Positions 52,277-61,750 of a stretch of 64,000 bases of DNA are shown piece after piece. The notes below the pieces were generated by a model that searched no databases, was not told the origin of the DNA, and was given only the letters and a program-made list of their open reading frames with translations. Position 1 is the stretch's first letter. Every line of letters starts with the position of its first letter. The DNA lies in NCBI RefSeq assembly GCF_018613895.1, contig NZ_JAGGPH010000006.1, forward strand, positions 1-64,000, read 5' to 3'. This stretch comes from Curtobacterium sp. ISL-83 (GTDB taxonomy: Bacteria; Actinomycetota; Actinomycetes; Actinomycetales; Microbacteriaceae). The position numbers and the translations under genes are program-made.

Positions 52277-52621
52277 ATGACTGACACCAACACAAACGAA
52301 ACGCCGAAGCAGGTCGGCGGCGCACGGAACATGCTCGGCGACTTCGCCCCGAAGCTCGCCGAACTCACGGATGACGTCCTCTTCGACGACTTCTGGAACC
52401 GCCCCGAGCTGTCCGCTCGCGACCGCAGCCTCGTCACGATCGCGGTCCTCGCCGCGAACGGCGACCTCGACCAGCTCACGTTCCACCTCAGCCGTGGCCT
52501 CAACAACGGGCTCACGCAGGACGAGATCAAGGAGGCGATCACCCAGGTCGCTTTCTACGCCGGCTGGCCGAAGGGCATGGGCGCGATGAACACCGCCAAG
52601 CGCGTGTTCACCGAGAACTGA
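52277..52621 (+). CDS. carboxymuconolactone decarboxylase family protein
   Basis: A 114-residue protein: VLFDDFWNRPELSARDRSLVT, LDQLTFHLSRGLNNGLTQDE, then AITQVAFYAGWPKGMGAMNT. This is the gamma-CMD pattern without the CxxC of AhpD-type members. The ATG at 52277 fits the GAAGG spacing better than the one at 52271. In similar islands these proteins accompany AKR and cupin genes; they may act as lactone hydrolases or decarboxylases. Precise reaction unknown. Confidence 0.8.
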   Translation: MTDTNTNETPKQVGGARNMLGDFAPKLAELTDDVLFDDFWNRPELSARDRSLVTIAVLAANGDLDQLTFHLSRGLNNGLTQDEIKEAITQVAFYAGWPKGMGAMNTAKRVFTEN

Positions 52622-52722
52622 CTTCCACCCCGCAATTCGCCCGAAGACGCAGCAGCTGGCATTCGCCGGACGGCAGCGCCCGAACCGCTCGAGCACCCGC
52701 AAGCACTTCGGAAGGACAACAC

Positions 52723-53595
52723 ATGACCGACATGGTCACTTTCAACAACGGCGTCACGATGCCAGCGATCGGGCTTGGCGTGTTCCAGACGCCGCCGGAC
52801 GAGACGATCCAGGCCGTGCAGACCGCACTCGAGGTCGGCTACCGGCACGTCGACACCGCCGCCGCGTACGGTAACGAGCGGGAGGTCGGCGAAGGGCTCC
52901 GTCGCTCCGGCGTTCCCCGTTCGGACGTCTTCATCGAGACCAAGGTCTGGGTCACCGACTACGGGTACGACCAGACCCTGCACGCCTTCGAGAAGAGCGC
53001 GAAGAAGCTCGGCGTCGAGCAGATCGACCTACTGCTGCTGCACCAGGCCTACCCGAAGACCTTCGACCGCACCATCGAGTCGTACAAGGCGCTCGAGAAG
53101 CTCCTGGCTGACGGGGTGGTTCGCTCGATCGGCGTCAGCAACGTGACGCCGACCTACCTGGAACGGCTGCTCAGCGAAACGTCGGTCGTGCCGGCTGTGA
53201 ACCAGATCGAGCTGCACCCGTACAACACGCGCGTTCCCGAGGTCACCGCCAACACGCAGCACGGCATCATCACGCAGGCCTGGTCGCCCATCGGCGGCAT
53301 CCGGCACTACAACGGTGACGAGAAGACGCCGCTGACCGACCCGACGATCGTCGCGATCGCCGAGCGCCACGGCAAGACGTCCGCCCAGGTGATGCTCCGC
53401 TGGCACATCCAGGAGGGGCGCTCCGCGATCCCGAAGTCCGTGCGTCGCGAGCGGATCATCGAGAACCTCAACGTGTTCGACTTCACGATGACCGATGAAG
53501 AGCTGCGATCGATCGACCGCCTGCACGTCGGCGGGACCATCGACATCGACACCATCGACTTCGGCAGCTTCGACATCGTCATCGACGAAGCCTGA
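52723..53595 (+). CDS. aldo/keto reductase, 2,5-diketogluconate-reductase-like
   Basis: A 290-residue reductase with tetrad D44, Y49, K74 and H107 (VDTAAAYGNE, ETKVWVTDYGYD, LLLLHQ). IPKSVRRERIIENL near 240 is the cofactor-binding segment of the AKR5 group. The best relative in the window is the pseudogene at 42663-43108. GAAGGACAACAC precedes the ATG. A perfect 15-bp hairpin follows the stop. Reduces an aldehyde or ketone with NADPH; substrate unknown. Confidence 0.85.
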   Translation: MTDMVTFNNGVTMPAIGLGVFQTPPDETIQAVQTALEVGYRHVDTAAAYGNEREVGEGLRRSGVPRSDVFIETKVWVTDYGYDQTLHAFEKSAKKLGVEQIDLLLLHQAYPKTFDRTIESYKALEKLLADGVVRSIGVSNVTPTYLERLLSETSVVPAVNQIELHPYNTRVPEVTANTQHGIITQAWSPIGGIRHYNGDEKTPLTDPTIVAIAERHGKTSAQVMLRWHIQEGRSAIPKSVRRERIIENLNVFDFTMTDEELRSIDRLHVGGTIDIDTIDFGSFDIVIDEA

Positions 53596-53609
53596 CGCGA
53601 TCGAACAAG

Positions 53610-53643
53610 AAGGCCCCCGCTCTCGTCTGAGAGCGGGGGCCTT
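53610..53643. terminator. perfect 15-bp hairpin, rho-independent terminator
   Basis: AAGGCCCCCGCTCTC and GAGAGCGGGGGCCTT pair fully around a GTCT loop. It ends the reductase gene and lies just before the stop of the convergent regulator, so it may serve both. Confidence 0.85.
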
Positions 53644-53669
53644 CCTGCGTCGCCCGGTCGCTGCCAGAC

Positions 53670-54590
53670 CTACGGCTCCTGGCGATCGATCCGACTCGGG
53701 GCTTCCTCGGAATCTCGTTCTGACGTCTGCTGTTGGGGACGGTCCGCACTGGTGCCACTCCAGTTGGCGAGGAGCTGGACCGCCTCCGCGGTCGGCGAGT
53801 TCGGCTCGTAGACGTAGACAGCCATCGTCAGGCCCGGCTCCCCGTTTACACTGAACGATTCAAAGCTGAAATCGAGGTCGCCGACCAAGGGGTGCCGATA
53901 CTGCTTCGCGCCGTGTCGGTACCGGAGGACCTCGTGCGCAGCCCACAGCGTCCGGAACCGTGCGCTCTTCGACGACAGTTCCCCGACGAGGTTCATCGTG
54001 GTCTGGTCCTCCGGCTCCTCCGCCAAAGCCGCCTTCAACACCGCCACCCCATTGTTCGTGTCGAAATCCCAATCGCGGAAGAACTCCCGCGCGCGGGGGT
54101 CGAGGAACACGTACCGAAGGTGGTTGTAGCGTCCCGGCCCGAGCTCGCGAGCCGGCGGGTAGATCGACCATCCCAGTTCGTTCGCAGCGAGGACGTCGAG
54201 TCGGCTGTTCTGCAGGAACGCGGGGACCGTCAACGCATCAAGCACTGCCTGTGTTGCGGCGCGGACCTTCGGCGCTGGCGGCACCGGCCTCCGGATCGCT
54301 CGGCTGGACCGGATGGAACGAGTCAACGACATCAGGTGGTCTCGTTCGACGTCGTTCAGCTGCAGCGCGCGAGCGATCGACTCGAGGACATCCTCGGAAA
54401 CCCCGGTGCTCTTGCCCTGCTCCAGCCGGGTGTAGTAATCGACGCTGATCCCCGCGATGTAGGCCACTTCCTCCCGCCGCAGGCCGGGAACCCGGCGCGA
54501 GCCAGCGAAGTGCGGCACGCCCGCTTGCTCCGGGCTCAGCCGGTTCCGGTGGGCCGTCAAGAAACCTCGGAGCTCAGCTTGAAAGTCCAT
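53670..54590 (-). CDS. XRE regulator with MmyB-type ligand domain
   Basis: A 306-residue relative of 43239-44177. Its helix-turn-helix reads RRVPGLRREEVAYIAGISVD, then YYTRLEQGK. The MmyB part has PAFLQNSRLDVLAANELGW, LRYVFLDPRAREFFRDWDFD, VGELSSKSARFRTLWAAHEV and GAKQYRHPLVGDLDF. ATG 54590 (MDFQAEL) is the usual N-terminus; the frame opens at 54656. It is divergent from the MFS gene at 54796 and convergent with the AKR gene. It probably regulates one or both neighbours. Confidence 0.85.
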   Translation of the reverse strand: MDFQAELRGFLTAHRNRLSPEQAGVPHFAGSRRVPGLRREEVAYIAGISVDYYTRLEQGKSTGVSEDVLESIARALQLNDVERDHLMSLTRSIRSSRAIRRPVPPAPKVRAATQAVLDALTVPAFLQNSRLDVLAANELGWSIYPPARELGPGRYNHLRYVFLDPRAREFFRDWDFDTNNGVAVLKAALAEEPEDQTTMNLVGELSSKSARFRTLWAAHEVLRYRHGAKQYRHPLVGDLDFSFESFSVNGEPGLTMAVYVYEPNSPTAEAVQLLANWSGTSADRPQQQTSERDSEEAPSRIDRQEP

Positions 54591-54795
54591 CCCGCCAGGG
54601 TACGGCCGTCCCCCCGCGCTCCGACTAGCACTGTCGGAACCAGGTTCGGGTGACATACGACAATCCCGCCCTGCCGCAGACGCTGGCCGCGAGGTGCAAT
54701 GGACACACGCTCGAATGCAGCTCCGCAGGTCGCGACCTGCATCGGGGGACGACGGGGTCCTCGTGCACCTTCACCCTATTCACTGAAAGAGACGA

Positions 54796-55986
54796 ATGAC
54801 CCTCATCGACAGCGCCCCGGGCATGACTCGGACGCGAACGATCACGTTCGCCATCGCTGGCGGACTCGCCGTCGGGAACCTGTACTGGGCGCAACCCCTC
54901 ATTGAGGAGATCGCCAAATCTCTCGCCGTGTCGTCGTCCGTCGCGGCGTCCCTGGTCACTGTCACCCAGCTCGGGTACGCACTCGGCATCTTCCTTATCG
55001 TCCCGCTCGGCGACGTCCTCAACCGGAAGCGGATGATTCCGCTGATCCTCGGTTTGTCCGCGCTCGCACTCATCGCGGCGGCCGTCGCGCCGACGTTCTC
55101 AGTGCTCCTCGCCGCACTCGGCGGAGTCGGCTTGACCACAGTGTCGGCGCAGCTCCTGACTCCGCTCGCCAGCGAGCTCGCCTCACCAGACGAGCGAGGG
55201 CGAGTCCTCGGGACGATCGCGTCCGGTGCGCTCATCGGCGTACTGCTGTCGCGCACGATCAGCGGAGCCGTTGCTGAGTTCATCGGCTGGCGGGCGATCT
55301 ACGTGCTCGCGGCGATCCTCACCGTCATCCTCGCGGTCGTCCTCTCGTTCATCCTGCCGCGGCTGCAGAAGCGACCGGCGACGAACTACTTCCGTCTCCT
55401 CGGATCTGTGTTCACAACCGTCGCGCACCACCGCGCGGCACTCCCCACCGTGTTCATCAGCTCCGCCGTGTTCTGCGTGTTCTCGCTGTTCTGGACGTCG
55501 CTGACTTACTTGCTCACGGCCGCGCCGTTCTCGCTCTCCGTCGGCCAGATCGGCCTGTTCGGTCTCGCCGGTCTCGTCGGAGCGGTTGGCGCTCGGCGCG
55601 CCGGATCGTTCCACGACCGCGGCTGGTCGGTGCCCGCCTCTGGCATTTCACTCACGCTGCTGGCCCTGTCCCTGATCGGCGCCTGGCTCGCCCAGTCGTC
55701 CGTGATCGCCATGATCGTGGTCGTCATCGCCTTGGATCTCGCCGCTCAGGGCACTCTTGTCCTCGGTCAAACCCGGCTGCTCTCGCTCCCCGGTCAGAAC
55801 CGGAGTCGGCTGAACACCGCGTTCGTCGTCGGCAACTTCCTCGGAGGCGCGATCGGTTCGGCGGTGTCCGGACCGCTATGGTCCGCCGGCGGCTGGAACG
55901 CGGTCATCGCTGTCGCCGGCGTGATCATCGCGCTCTCCCTCGTCGTCTGGGGCACCACCCGCCGTCGTCTCGCGGACCCAAGCTGA
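54796..55986 (+). CDS. MFS transporter
   Basis: A 396-residue, 12-helix permease. After a short tail the first helix contains ITFAIAGGLAVGNLYWAQPL, and GYALGIFLIVPLGDVLNRKR is motif A. ELASPDERGRVLGTIASGAL resembles the region after helix 4 of YgaY/YttB-like exporters. GSVGRRAGSFHDRG-like sequence comes mid-protein. Drug or metabolite export is likely by family; substrate unknown. It lies between two MmyB-type regulator genes. Confidence 0.8.
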   Translation: MTLIDSAPGMTRTRTITFAIAGGLAVGNLYWAQPLIEEIAKSLAVSSSVAASLVTVTQLGYALGIFLIVPLGDVLNRKRMIPLILGLSALALIAAAVAPTFSVLLAALGGVGLTTVSAQLLTPLASELASPDERGRVLGTIASGALIGVLLSRTISGAVAEFIGWRAIYVLAAILTVILAVVLSFILPRLQKRPATNYFRLLGSVFTTVAHHRAALPTVFISSAVFCVFSLFWTSLTYLLTAAPFSLSVGQIGLFGLAGLVGAVGARRAGSFHDRGWSVPASGISLTLLALSLIGAWLAQSSVIAMIVVVIALDLAAQGTLVLGQTRLLSLPGQNRSRLNTAFVVGNFLGGAIGSAVSGPLWSAGGWNAVIAVAGVIIALSLVVWGTTRRRLADPS

Positions 55987-56008
55987 CAGCATCGAGGCGG
56001 TGATTCGC

Positions 56009-56899
56009 ATGGAAGACGCAGAGGCCCTTCAGCGGTTCCTGGTGGCTCGACGGGCCCGGCTCGTGCCCGAGCAAGTTGGCCTCCCCACGTCCGCTCGCCG
56101 CCGCGTCTCCGGACTCCGCCGAGAAGAAGTTGCCCACCTCGCGGGGATCAGCAGCACGTCATACACGCGACTCGAACGCGGTCTGACATCGAACGTGTCC
56201 CGAGACGTCATCGTGGCGGTGGCAAGGGCCCTGCGTCTGGATGAGAAGGATCGCGAAGCGCTCCTGACCCTGGCCGCACCAAACACCCGCCGGACACGCG
56301 CGATCCGACCGGCGCCGTCGGTCGGTTGGGGAACACGGGCCGTCCTCAACGCCGCGCTGGTGCCTGCCACCGTCCACGACGGACTGTGCAACGTCGTCGC
56401 AGCAAACTCAGCCGGAGCGGACCTCTTCCGGTTCGTCTCCACCGCCCCCGACACGGAACCCTTCAACACTGCACGCATCCAGTTCCTGGAACCCCCCGCA
56501 TCCCTGCTCTACCTCGATCTCCAGAGCGCACGCCGGGACAGCGTCGCAACACTCCGTGACTCGGCCGAGGCAATGCCAGATGACGACCAACTGGCCGTGT
56601 TGCTTGATGAGCTCGGGACGAAGAGCACAGTGTTCCGGCAGATGTGGGCAGCACCACCGTCATCACGCCGCGGCCGATCGGGCCTCTTGCGGGTGCACCA
56701 CCCGCGACTCGGGGACCTCGCTTTCGAGCGGACCGCGATGGCCGTGAAGGCTGGACCGACCCACGCCGTCGCCCTCCACACCGTCGTCTTCTACACCCCA
56801 GCGGACCCCCGGACCGTCGACGCGGTGCGACTACTCGGCCGCGACGCACACCAGCCCCACAACGCAGCATCCGAACGGTGCCGCACCACGAAGTACTGA
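56009..56899 (+). CDS. XRE regulator with MmyB-type ligand domain
   Basis: About 296 residues; a GTG at 56000 is an alternative start. The helix-turn-helix is RRRVSGLRREEVAHLAGISS, then TSYTRLERGL. The MmyB domain is more diverged from the other two: PATVHDGLCNVVAANSAGAD, then ARIQFLEPPASLLYLD, LLDELGTKSTVFRQMWAAPP and GLLRVHHPRLGDLAFERTAM. It is 12 bases upstream of the AKR gene in the same direction, so it may be co-transcribed with and regulate it. Confidence 0.85.
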   Translation: MEDAEALQRFLVARRARLVPEQVGLPTSARRRVSGLRREEVAHLAGISSTSYTRLERGLTSNVSRDVIVAVARALRLDEKDREALLTLAAPNTRRTRAIRPAPSVGWGTRAVLNAALVPATVHDGLCNVVAANSAGADLFRFVSTAPDTEPFNTARIQFLEPPASLLYLDLQSARRDSVATLRDSAEAMPDDDQLAVLLDELGTKSTVFRQMWAAPPSSRRGRSGLLRVHHPRLGDLAFERTAMAVKAGPTHAVALHTVVFYTPADPRTVDAVRLLGRDAHQPHNAASERCRTTKY

Positions 56900-56911
56900 A
56901 AGGACACGACC

Positions 56912-57928
56912 ATGCAGCAGCGAATCCTCGGGACCACCGGTGTCTCCGTCAGCCCCCTCGCCCTCGGGGCGATGATGTTCGGCGCCTGGGGCAACCAGGA
57001 CCATGCCGACTCGGTGAAGATCATCCACCGCGCGCTCGATTCCGGAATCAACTTCATCGACACCGCGGACATCTACGCCGCAGGCGAGTCCGAGGAGATC
57101 GTCGGGGAAGCCATCCACGACCGACGAGAGGACATCGTCCTCGCGACGAAGTTCTCGATGCCGATGGGCGACGACCCGAACCACCGGGGCACCTCACGCC
57201 GCTGGATCATGCAGGAGGTCGAGAACTCCCTGCGTCGTCTCCGCACCGACCACATCGATCTGTACCAGATGCACCGTCCGCACGCGGACACGCACATCGA
57301 GGAGACCCTCAGCGCGCTCACCGATCTGGTTCGACAGGGCAAGGTCCGCTACATCGGAGCATCCACACTGTCCGGCAGCGAGATCGTTGAATCGCAGTGG
57401 GTCTCCGAGCGCAGAAACCTTGAGCGGTTCGTCGCCGAGCAGCCGTCCTACTCGATTCTCGCCCGCGAGATCGAGGTGGACGTCCTCCCGACCACGCAGC
57501 GGTACGGGATGGGGACCCTGACGTACTCACCCCTCGCCGCAGGGTGGCTGTCCGGATCGTGGAACAAGGACTCCTCGCCGACCTCTCCGGCACGCAAGCG
57601 AATGGAGGGGCGGTTCGACATGAGCCTCCCCGAGAACCAGCGAAAGCTCGAAGTCGTCGAGCAGCTCGGTGCACTCGCGGATGAAGCCGGTCTGAGCATG
57701 ATCGAGCTCTCGATCGGGTTCGTGCTCCGCCACCCAGGCGTCACCTCCGCGATCATCGGCCCGCGCACCATGGAACAGCTCGAATCGCAGCTCCCGGCCG
57801 CCGACGTCGTGCTCTCCGACGATGTCCTCAACCGCATCGACGAGATCACCACTCCCGGGATGACGATCAACCCCCAGGACACCAACTACGGCGATGTCGA
57901 GTTGGCACCGGCAAAGCGTCGACGCTGA
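56912..57928 (+). CDS. aldo/keto reductase
   Basis: A 338-residue reductase with D50, Y55, K80 and H121 as tetrad (FIDTADIYAAGESEEIVGEA, VLATKFSMPMGDDPNHRG, LYQMHRP). IIGPRTMEQLESQL binds the cofactor. The GDDPNHRG segment is shared in plan with the reductase at 45204 (GDNPGDRG), so these two are closer to each other than to 52723. It follows a regulator gene directly and AAAGGACACGACC precedes the ATG. Confidence 0.85.
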   Translation: MQQRILGTTGVSVSPLALGAMMFGAWGNQDHADSVKIIHRALDSGINFIDTADIYAAGESEEIVGEAIHDRREDIVLATKFSMPMGDDPNHRGTSRRWIMQEVENSLRRLRTDHIDLYQMHRPHADTHIEETLSALTDLVRQGKVRYIGASTLSGSEIVESQWVSERRNLERFVAEQPSYSILAREIEVDVLPTTQRYGMGTLTYSPLAAGWLSGSWNKDSSPTSPARKRMEGRFDMSLPENQRKLEVVEQLGALADEAGLSMIELSIGFVLRHPGVTSAIIGPRTMEQLESQLPAADVVLSDDVLNRIDEITTPGMTINPQDTNYGDVELAPAKRRR

Positions 57929-57993
57929 GCCACCATCCGAAGCGCGCGCAGCGCTTCCCACCCACGACCACCACAACACATCGAAGGAACATC

Positions 57994-58437
57994 ATGCTCA
58001 CCTCTACTGAGACCCGCGACGCCGAATCGGCGATCACCCGCCTCATCTACACGTACTGCCACCGACTCGACGGTGCCGACCTGGCCGGCGCTGCTGCCCT
58101 GTTCGAGCACGCGCGTTGGCAGTTGTCCCCTGACGTCATCTGCCAGGGATCAGCGGAACACCTCGACGCGCTGCAGGTCATCCGTGTGTACGGGGACCGC
58201 CTCGGCACGCGGCACGTCGTCAGCAACCTGCTCATCGACATCGCCGAGGACGGCCTCTCGGCCAAGAGCGTGTCCTACGTCGATTCCATCCAGGTCACGG
58301 CGGAGTTCCCGCTGCAGCTGATCTTCCAGGGGCGGTACCTGGACACGTTCGTCTTCGAGAACGGCGCATGGCGATTCGACGAGCGGATCGTCGACGCCGA
58401 CGGAGCGGGCGACATGAGCGCGCACCACAAGGCCTGA
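57994..58437 (+). CDS. SnoaL-like (NTF2-fold) protein
   Basis: A 147-residue protein of the SnoaL_4 type: AITRLIYTYCHRLDGADLAG, AALFEHARW, GTRHVVSNLLIDIAEDG, then GRYLDTFVFENGAWRFDER. The cone-shaped fold can host isomerases, hydrolases or binding proteins; members often serve in polyketide or aromatic pathways. The conserved H (RHVVSN) is a usual active-site residue. It follows the AKR gene after 65 bases and probably ends the unit; a perfect hairpin follows. Confidence 0.8.
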   Translation: MLTSTETRDAESAITRLIYTYCHRLDGADLAGAAALFEHARWQLSPDVICQGSAEHLDALQVIRVYGDRLGTRHVVSNLLIDIAEDGLSAKSVSYVDSIQVTAEFPLQLIFQGRYLDTFVFENGAWRFDERIVDADGAGDMSAHHKA

Positions 58438-58474
58438 CATTCGCTCTCCTCGGGCGCCATCGGGCCCGGCGGTA

Positions 58475-58518
58475 AACGGCAGCGGCCCGACGGTTTCCAC
58501 CGTCGGGCCGCTGCCGTT
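58475..58518. terminator. perfect 20-bp hairpin, bidirectional terminator
   Basis: AACGGCAGCGGCCCGACGGT pairs with its complement around a TTCC loop. It lies between two convergent genes (58437 and 58529) and should stop transcription from both sides. Confidence 0.85.
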
Positions 58519-58528
58519 GGTCGTCTGG

Positions 58529-59269
58529 TCAGCGCTGGTCGAAGTGCACGCCTGTCGCCGCCTGGAGGGCGTCCAGCACCCGGTTCTGGAACGCAACATC
58601 CATCGCGGCCTTGTGCGGCTGCTGCCGCTGCCGGTGGAACCAGTAGCCCCCGGTGGTGCGCGCTTCCGGGTCGTCGCTCGTGGCGAGCCACTCCTGCGTC
58701 CGGTGTCCCGCTTCGAGGTCGTCTGACGCACCCGGACCGCCCATCTTCGTGGGCACCCAACCGGGGTCGACCGCATTCACCGAGGACTCGGGCCGAAGTC
58801 GGGCCACGGCGAGCGACAGCGCCGTCACGAACAGCTTGCTGTCCGAGTAGCTGCCGGACGATCGCGTCCCGGACCAGTCCACGGCGTCGAGGGCTGCAGG
58901 GCTCCCACCGCGGTGCATGCCGCTGCTGATGTAGACGTGCCGCGACACATCGGGCAGGAGCGCGGTCAACAGGTACGGAGCCACGACGTTCACAACCATC
59001 AGGGGCGCCCCGTCCACCACGCCGGCGTTGTGGATCACCGCATCCAGCGGTGCATCCCGGTTCAATTCCTCGGCGGCGCCGACGATCGCGTCAGCGTCCG
59101 AGAAATCAGCGACCACAGCCCCAGCTGCTCGGTTACGCAGATCCCCGAGCGTGTCCAACCGGGAGGTCGTACGGGCGTGGATGAGGACGTCATGTCCGGC
59201 GTCGATGAGCGTCTCAGCGGCAGCTCGGCCGAGGCCGTCCGCTGAGCCAGTGACGAGGATTCGACTCAT
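58529..59269 (-). CDS. SDR family oxidoreductase
   Basis: A 246-residue SDR. TGSADGLG (7-14) is the cofactor turn, IHNAGVV the NAG motif, and Y-S-D-S-K the active-site pair. The frame opens at 59362 but the Rossmann fold starts at ATG 59269 with GAGA upstream. The C-terminus, GGYWFHRQRQQPHKAAMD, is a feature of WW-domain-oxidoreductase-like members. Reduces an unknown substrate. It faces the SnoaL gene. Confidence 0.8.
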   Translation of the reverse strand: MSRILVTGSADGLGRAAAETLIDAGHDVLIHARTTSRLDTLGDLRNRAAGAVVADFSDADAIVGAAEELNRDAPLDAVIHNAGVVDGAPLMVVNVVAPYLLTALLPDVSRHVYISSGMHRGGSPAALDAVDWSGTRSSGSYSDSKLFVTALSLAVARLRPESSVNAVDPGWVPTKMGGPGASDDLEAGHRTQEWLATSDDPEARTTGGYWFHRQRQQPHKAAMDVAFQNRVLDALQAATGVHFDQR

Positions 59270-59470
59270 GTGGAGATTCCTTCGTGAGTGGTTGGATCTT
59301 CGGAGTTTGCCGTTCCGATGCTGCGGCGACAATGACCGTCCTTCACCACTGTTGTCGAGCACTCCGGCCAGTCAAACCGGGCGTGCCGGCGAATGGCAGG
59401 GCCAGCTGTGCATGGGTCCGGAAGTCATACCCGGACGAGGGGTCGCAGTGCGATCACGAACGTGAGACCG

Positions 59471-61708
59471 TCATGCTGGCGTCGGCGTCGGCGCGCCTGC
59501 GTTCTTCGCAGCGCGGTAGCGGGCGATGAGCTCCACGGCAGTGTCGTGCGGCAGTGGAAACCCGTCCATGCGCCCGATCGGGAACATCCCGAGGACGCGG
59601 AGCGCCTGGTCATCTGTTGCCATGCCGTGCTCGACCAGGGCTTCGAGGAAGAGGGGGCCGGCAATCGGATCCGCGAGGATCTCATCGGATCCGGACTCGA
59701 GCGAGAGCTCGACCTCCACCCTCTCGCCGGCAAGGTCGACGTCAGTGCTGAGCCGGATGTCACGGCTCGAGGCTCCGACCTCGATCCGGTACGTGCCCGG
59801 TTCCAGGACCCACCGGTCGACGCGCACATCCCAGTAGGCCAGGTCACGCCGGCGCACAGTGACGGTGACAGCGCGGGTCTCGCCGGGTTCCAGGCTGGCG
59901 AGCGCGAACCCCTTGAGTTCGCGCGGGGGCCGCTGCACGATGGAGTGCCTGAGGGACGTGTAGACCTGCACCACCTCGCGTCCCGCGACGGAGCCCGTGT
60001 TCGTCACGTTGACGGTCACCTCAAGGTCACCGTTGCCTGCCGCCACCACACGGAGGTCGTCGTGTGAGAACGTCGTGTAGGACAGGCCGTGGCCGAACGG
60101 GTAGGCGACGCTCGAATCGCGAGCGTCGTAACCGCGGTACCCGACGAACATCCCCTCGCCGTACCGGACGTGCTGCAACTCGCCGGGGAAGTTGCCGAAC
60201 GAGGGGCTGTCCTCGAGCCGCCAGGGGATGGTCTCAGCCAGGCGGCCGGACGGATTCACGCTCCCGTAGAGGACATCCGCTACCGCGGAGCCGCCTGCCT
60301 GTCCGAGCAGCCATCCTTCGACGATGGCTGCGACGTCCTCCGCGAAGGGAAGGACGACGACGCCGCCGTTGGACAGCACGACCACGGTCCTGGGGTTCAC
60401 CGCTCTGACCGCATCGACGAGCTCAAGCTGTACGGCTGGGAGGTTGAGATGGGTGCGGTCGAAGCCCTCCGACTCCTCCGTCACCGGCAACCCGAGGAAC
60501 AGGACGACGACCTCGGCATACGCGGCTGCCGCGACCGCCTCATCGCGCAGACGCGCGTCGTCCGCTGACCCGTCCAGCGTGAAGCCCGGTGCGAACGAGA
60601 CCTTGCCGGCAGCAGCGGCGCGGATCGCGTCCAGCGGCGCGTCGATTTTGGTCGGGTTGACCTGAGACGAACCTCCGCCCTGGAATCGAGGAGTCCGAGC
60701 GAACTCGCCGATCACGGCGACGTCAGCGTCCCGCCGCAGGGGAAGCAGGCCCTCGTCGTTCTTGAGCAGCACGATGCTCCGCGCGGCAGCTTCCCTGGCG
60801 AGCGCATGGTGCGCCTCCTGATCGATACCGGGAGCCGATGGCCGATCGGCGGCGGTCGCGCGTTCGACGAGGTCGAGGACTCGGCGGGTCACGGCGTCGA
60901 GTTCGTCTTCGCCGAGCAACCCGTCGCGGATCGCCTGCACGATGCGGGCGTCGGTGCGCCCGCCGCTCGCCGGCATCTCGAGATCGAGCCCGGCTCGGAC
61001 GCCGCCGACGCGATCGCTCACCGCACCCCAGTCGGACATGACCAGGCCATCGAATCCCCACTCCTCGCGGAGAACCTCCGTGAGGAGCCAGCGGTTCTCA
61101 GATGCGTACACGCCGTTGATTCGGTTGTAGGACGCCATCACGGTCCACGGTGCTGCGTCCTTGACGACCCGCTCGAAGGCGCGGAGATAGATCTCCCTGA
61201 GGGTTCGAGGGTCCACGTCGCTCGACACACGGAGACGGTCGGTTTCCTGGTTGTTCGCGGCGAAGTGTTTGAGGGATGCTCCGACACCCTTCGACTGGAT
61301 CCCTCGAACCAGAGCGGCACCGAGCGCTCCGGAGACGACGGGGTCCTCGGCTAGGTACTCGAAGTTCCGCCCGCAGAGGGGCGACCGTTTGATGTTGACA
61401 CCGGGGCCAAGGAGCACCGACACCCCCATCGCCGACGCTTCGGTGCCCAGGGCCGCGCCGACGCGCTCCGCAAGATCCGGATCCCACGACGAGCCCAGTG
61501 CGACGGCCGGCGGGAAGCACGTCGCGGGGAGGCTCTCGGCGATCGCCAGATGGTCGGCTTCTCCCGCTTGCAAGCGGACCCCGTGCGGGCCGTCAGCGAC
61601 CGTGATGGACGGCACGCCTGCACGACCGACGGACGCCGTCGTCCAGAACCCGCCGCCGCTGGTCAGCGATGCCTTCTCTTCGAGTGTGAGCTCTGAGGTG
61701 TCGTACAC
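59471..61708 (-). CDS. glycoside hydrolase family 3 enzyme
   Basis: A 745-residue GH3 enzyme of typical length. The (alpha/beta)8 domain has GPGVNIKRSPLCGRNFEYLA, then SLKHFAANNQE and the nucleophile D226 in VMSDWGAVSD. The alpha/beta sandwich follows, with SEGFDRTHLNLP, then PFGHGLSYTTF and a fibronectin III-like domain (TGSVAGREVVQVY). No signal peptide. Beta-glucosidase is likely, but other beta-linked sugars are possible. GTG start with GAAAGAAG upstream. It follows an MFS transporter on the same strand, 42 bases away. Confidence 0.85.
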   Translation of the reverse strand: MYDTSELTLEEKASLTSGGGFWTTASVGRAGVPSITVADGPHGVRLQAGEADHLAIAESLPATCFPPAVALGSSWDPDLAERVGAALGTEASAMGVSVLLGPGVNIKRSPLCGRNFEYLAEDPVVSGALGAALVRGIQSKGVGASLKHFAANNQETDRLRVSSDVDPRTLREIYLRAFERVVKDAAPWTVMASYNRINGVYASENRWLLTEVLREEWGFDGLVMSDWGAVSDRVGGVRAGLDLEMPASGGRTDARIVQAIRDGLLGEDELDAVTRRVLDLVERATAADRPSAPGIDQEAHHALAREAAARSIVLLKNDEGLLPLRRDADVAVIGEFARTPRFQGGGSSQVNPTKIDAPLDAIRAAAAGKVSFAPGFTLDGSADDARLRDEAVAAAAYAEVVVLFLGLPVTEESEGFDRTHLNLPAVQLELVDAVRAVNPRTVVVLSNGGVVVLPFAEDVAAIVEGWLLGQAGGSAVADVLYGSVNPSGRLAETIPWRLEDSPSFGNFPGELQHVRYGEGMFVGYRGYDARDSSVAYPFGHGLSYTTFSHDDLRVVAAGNGDLEVTVNVTNTGSVAGREVVQVYTSLRHSIVQRPPRELKGFALASLEPGETRAVTVTVRRRDLAYWDVRVDRWVLEPGTYRIEVGASSRDIRLSTDVDLAGERVEVELSLESGSDEILADPIAGPLFLEALVEHGMATDDQALRVLGMFPIGRMDGFPLPHDTAVELIARYRAAKNAGAPTPTPA

Positions 61709-61750
61709 GATGGCGCTTCTTTCAGGGTGTGGGAGCCGGAGGGGACGCAG

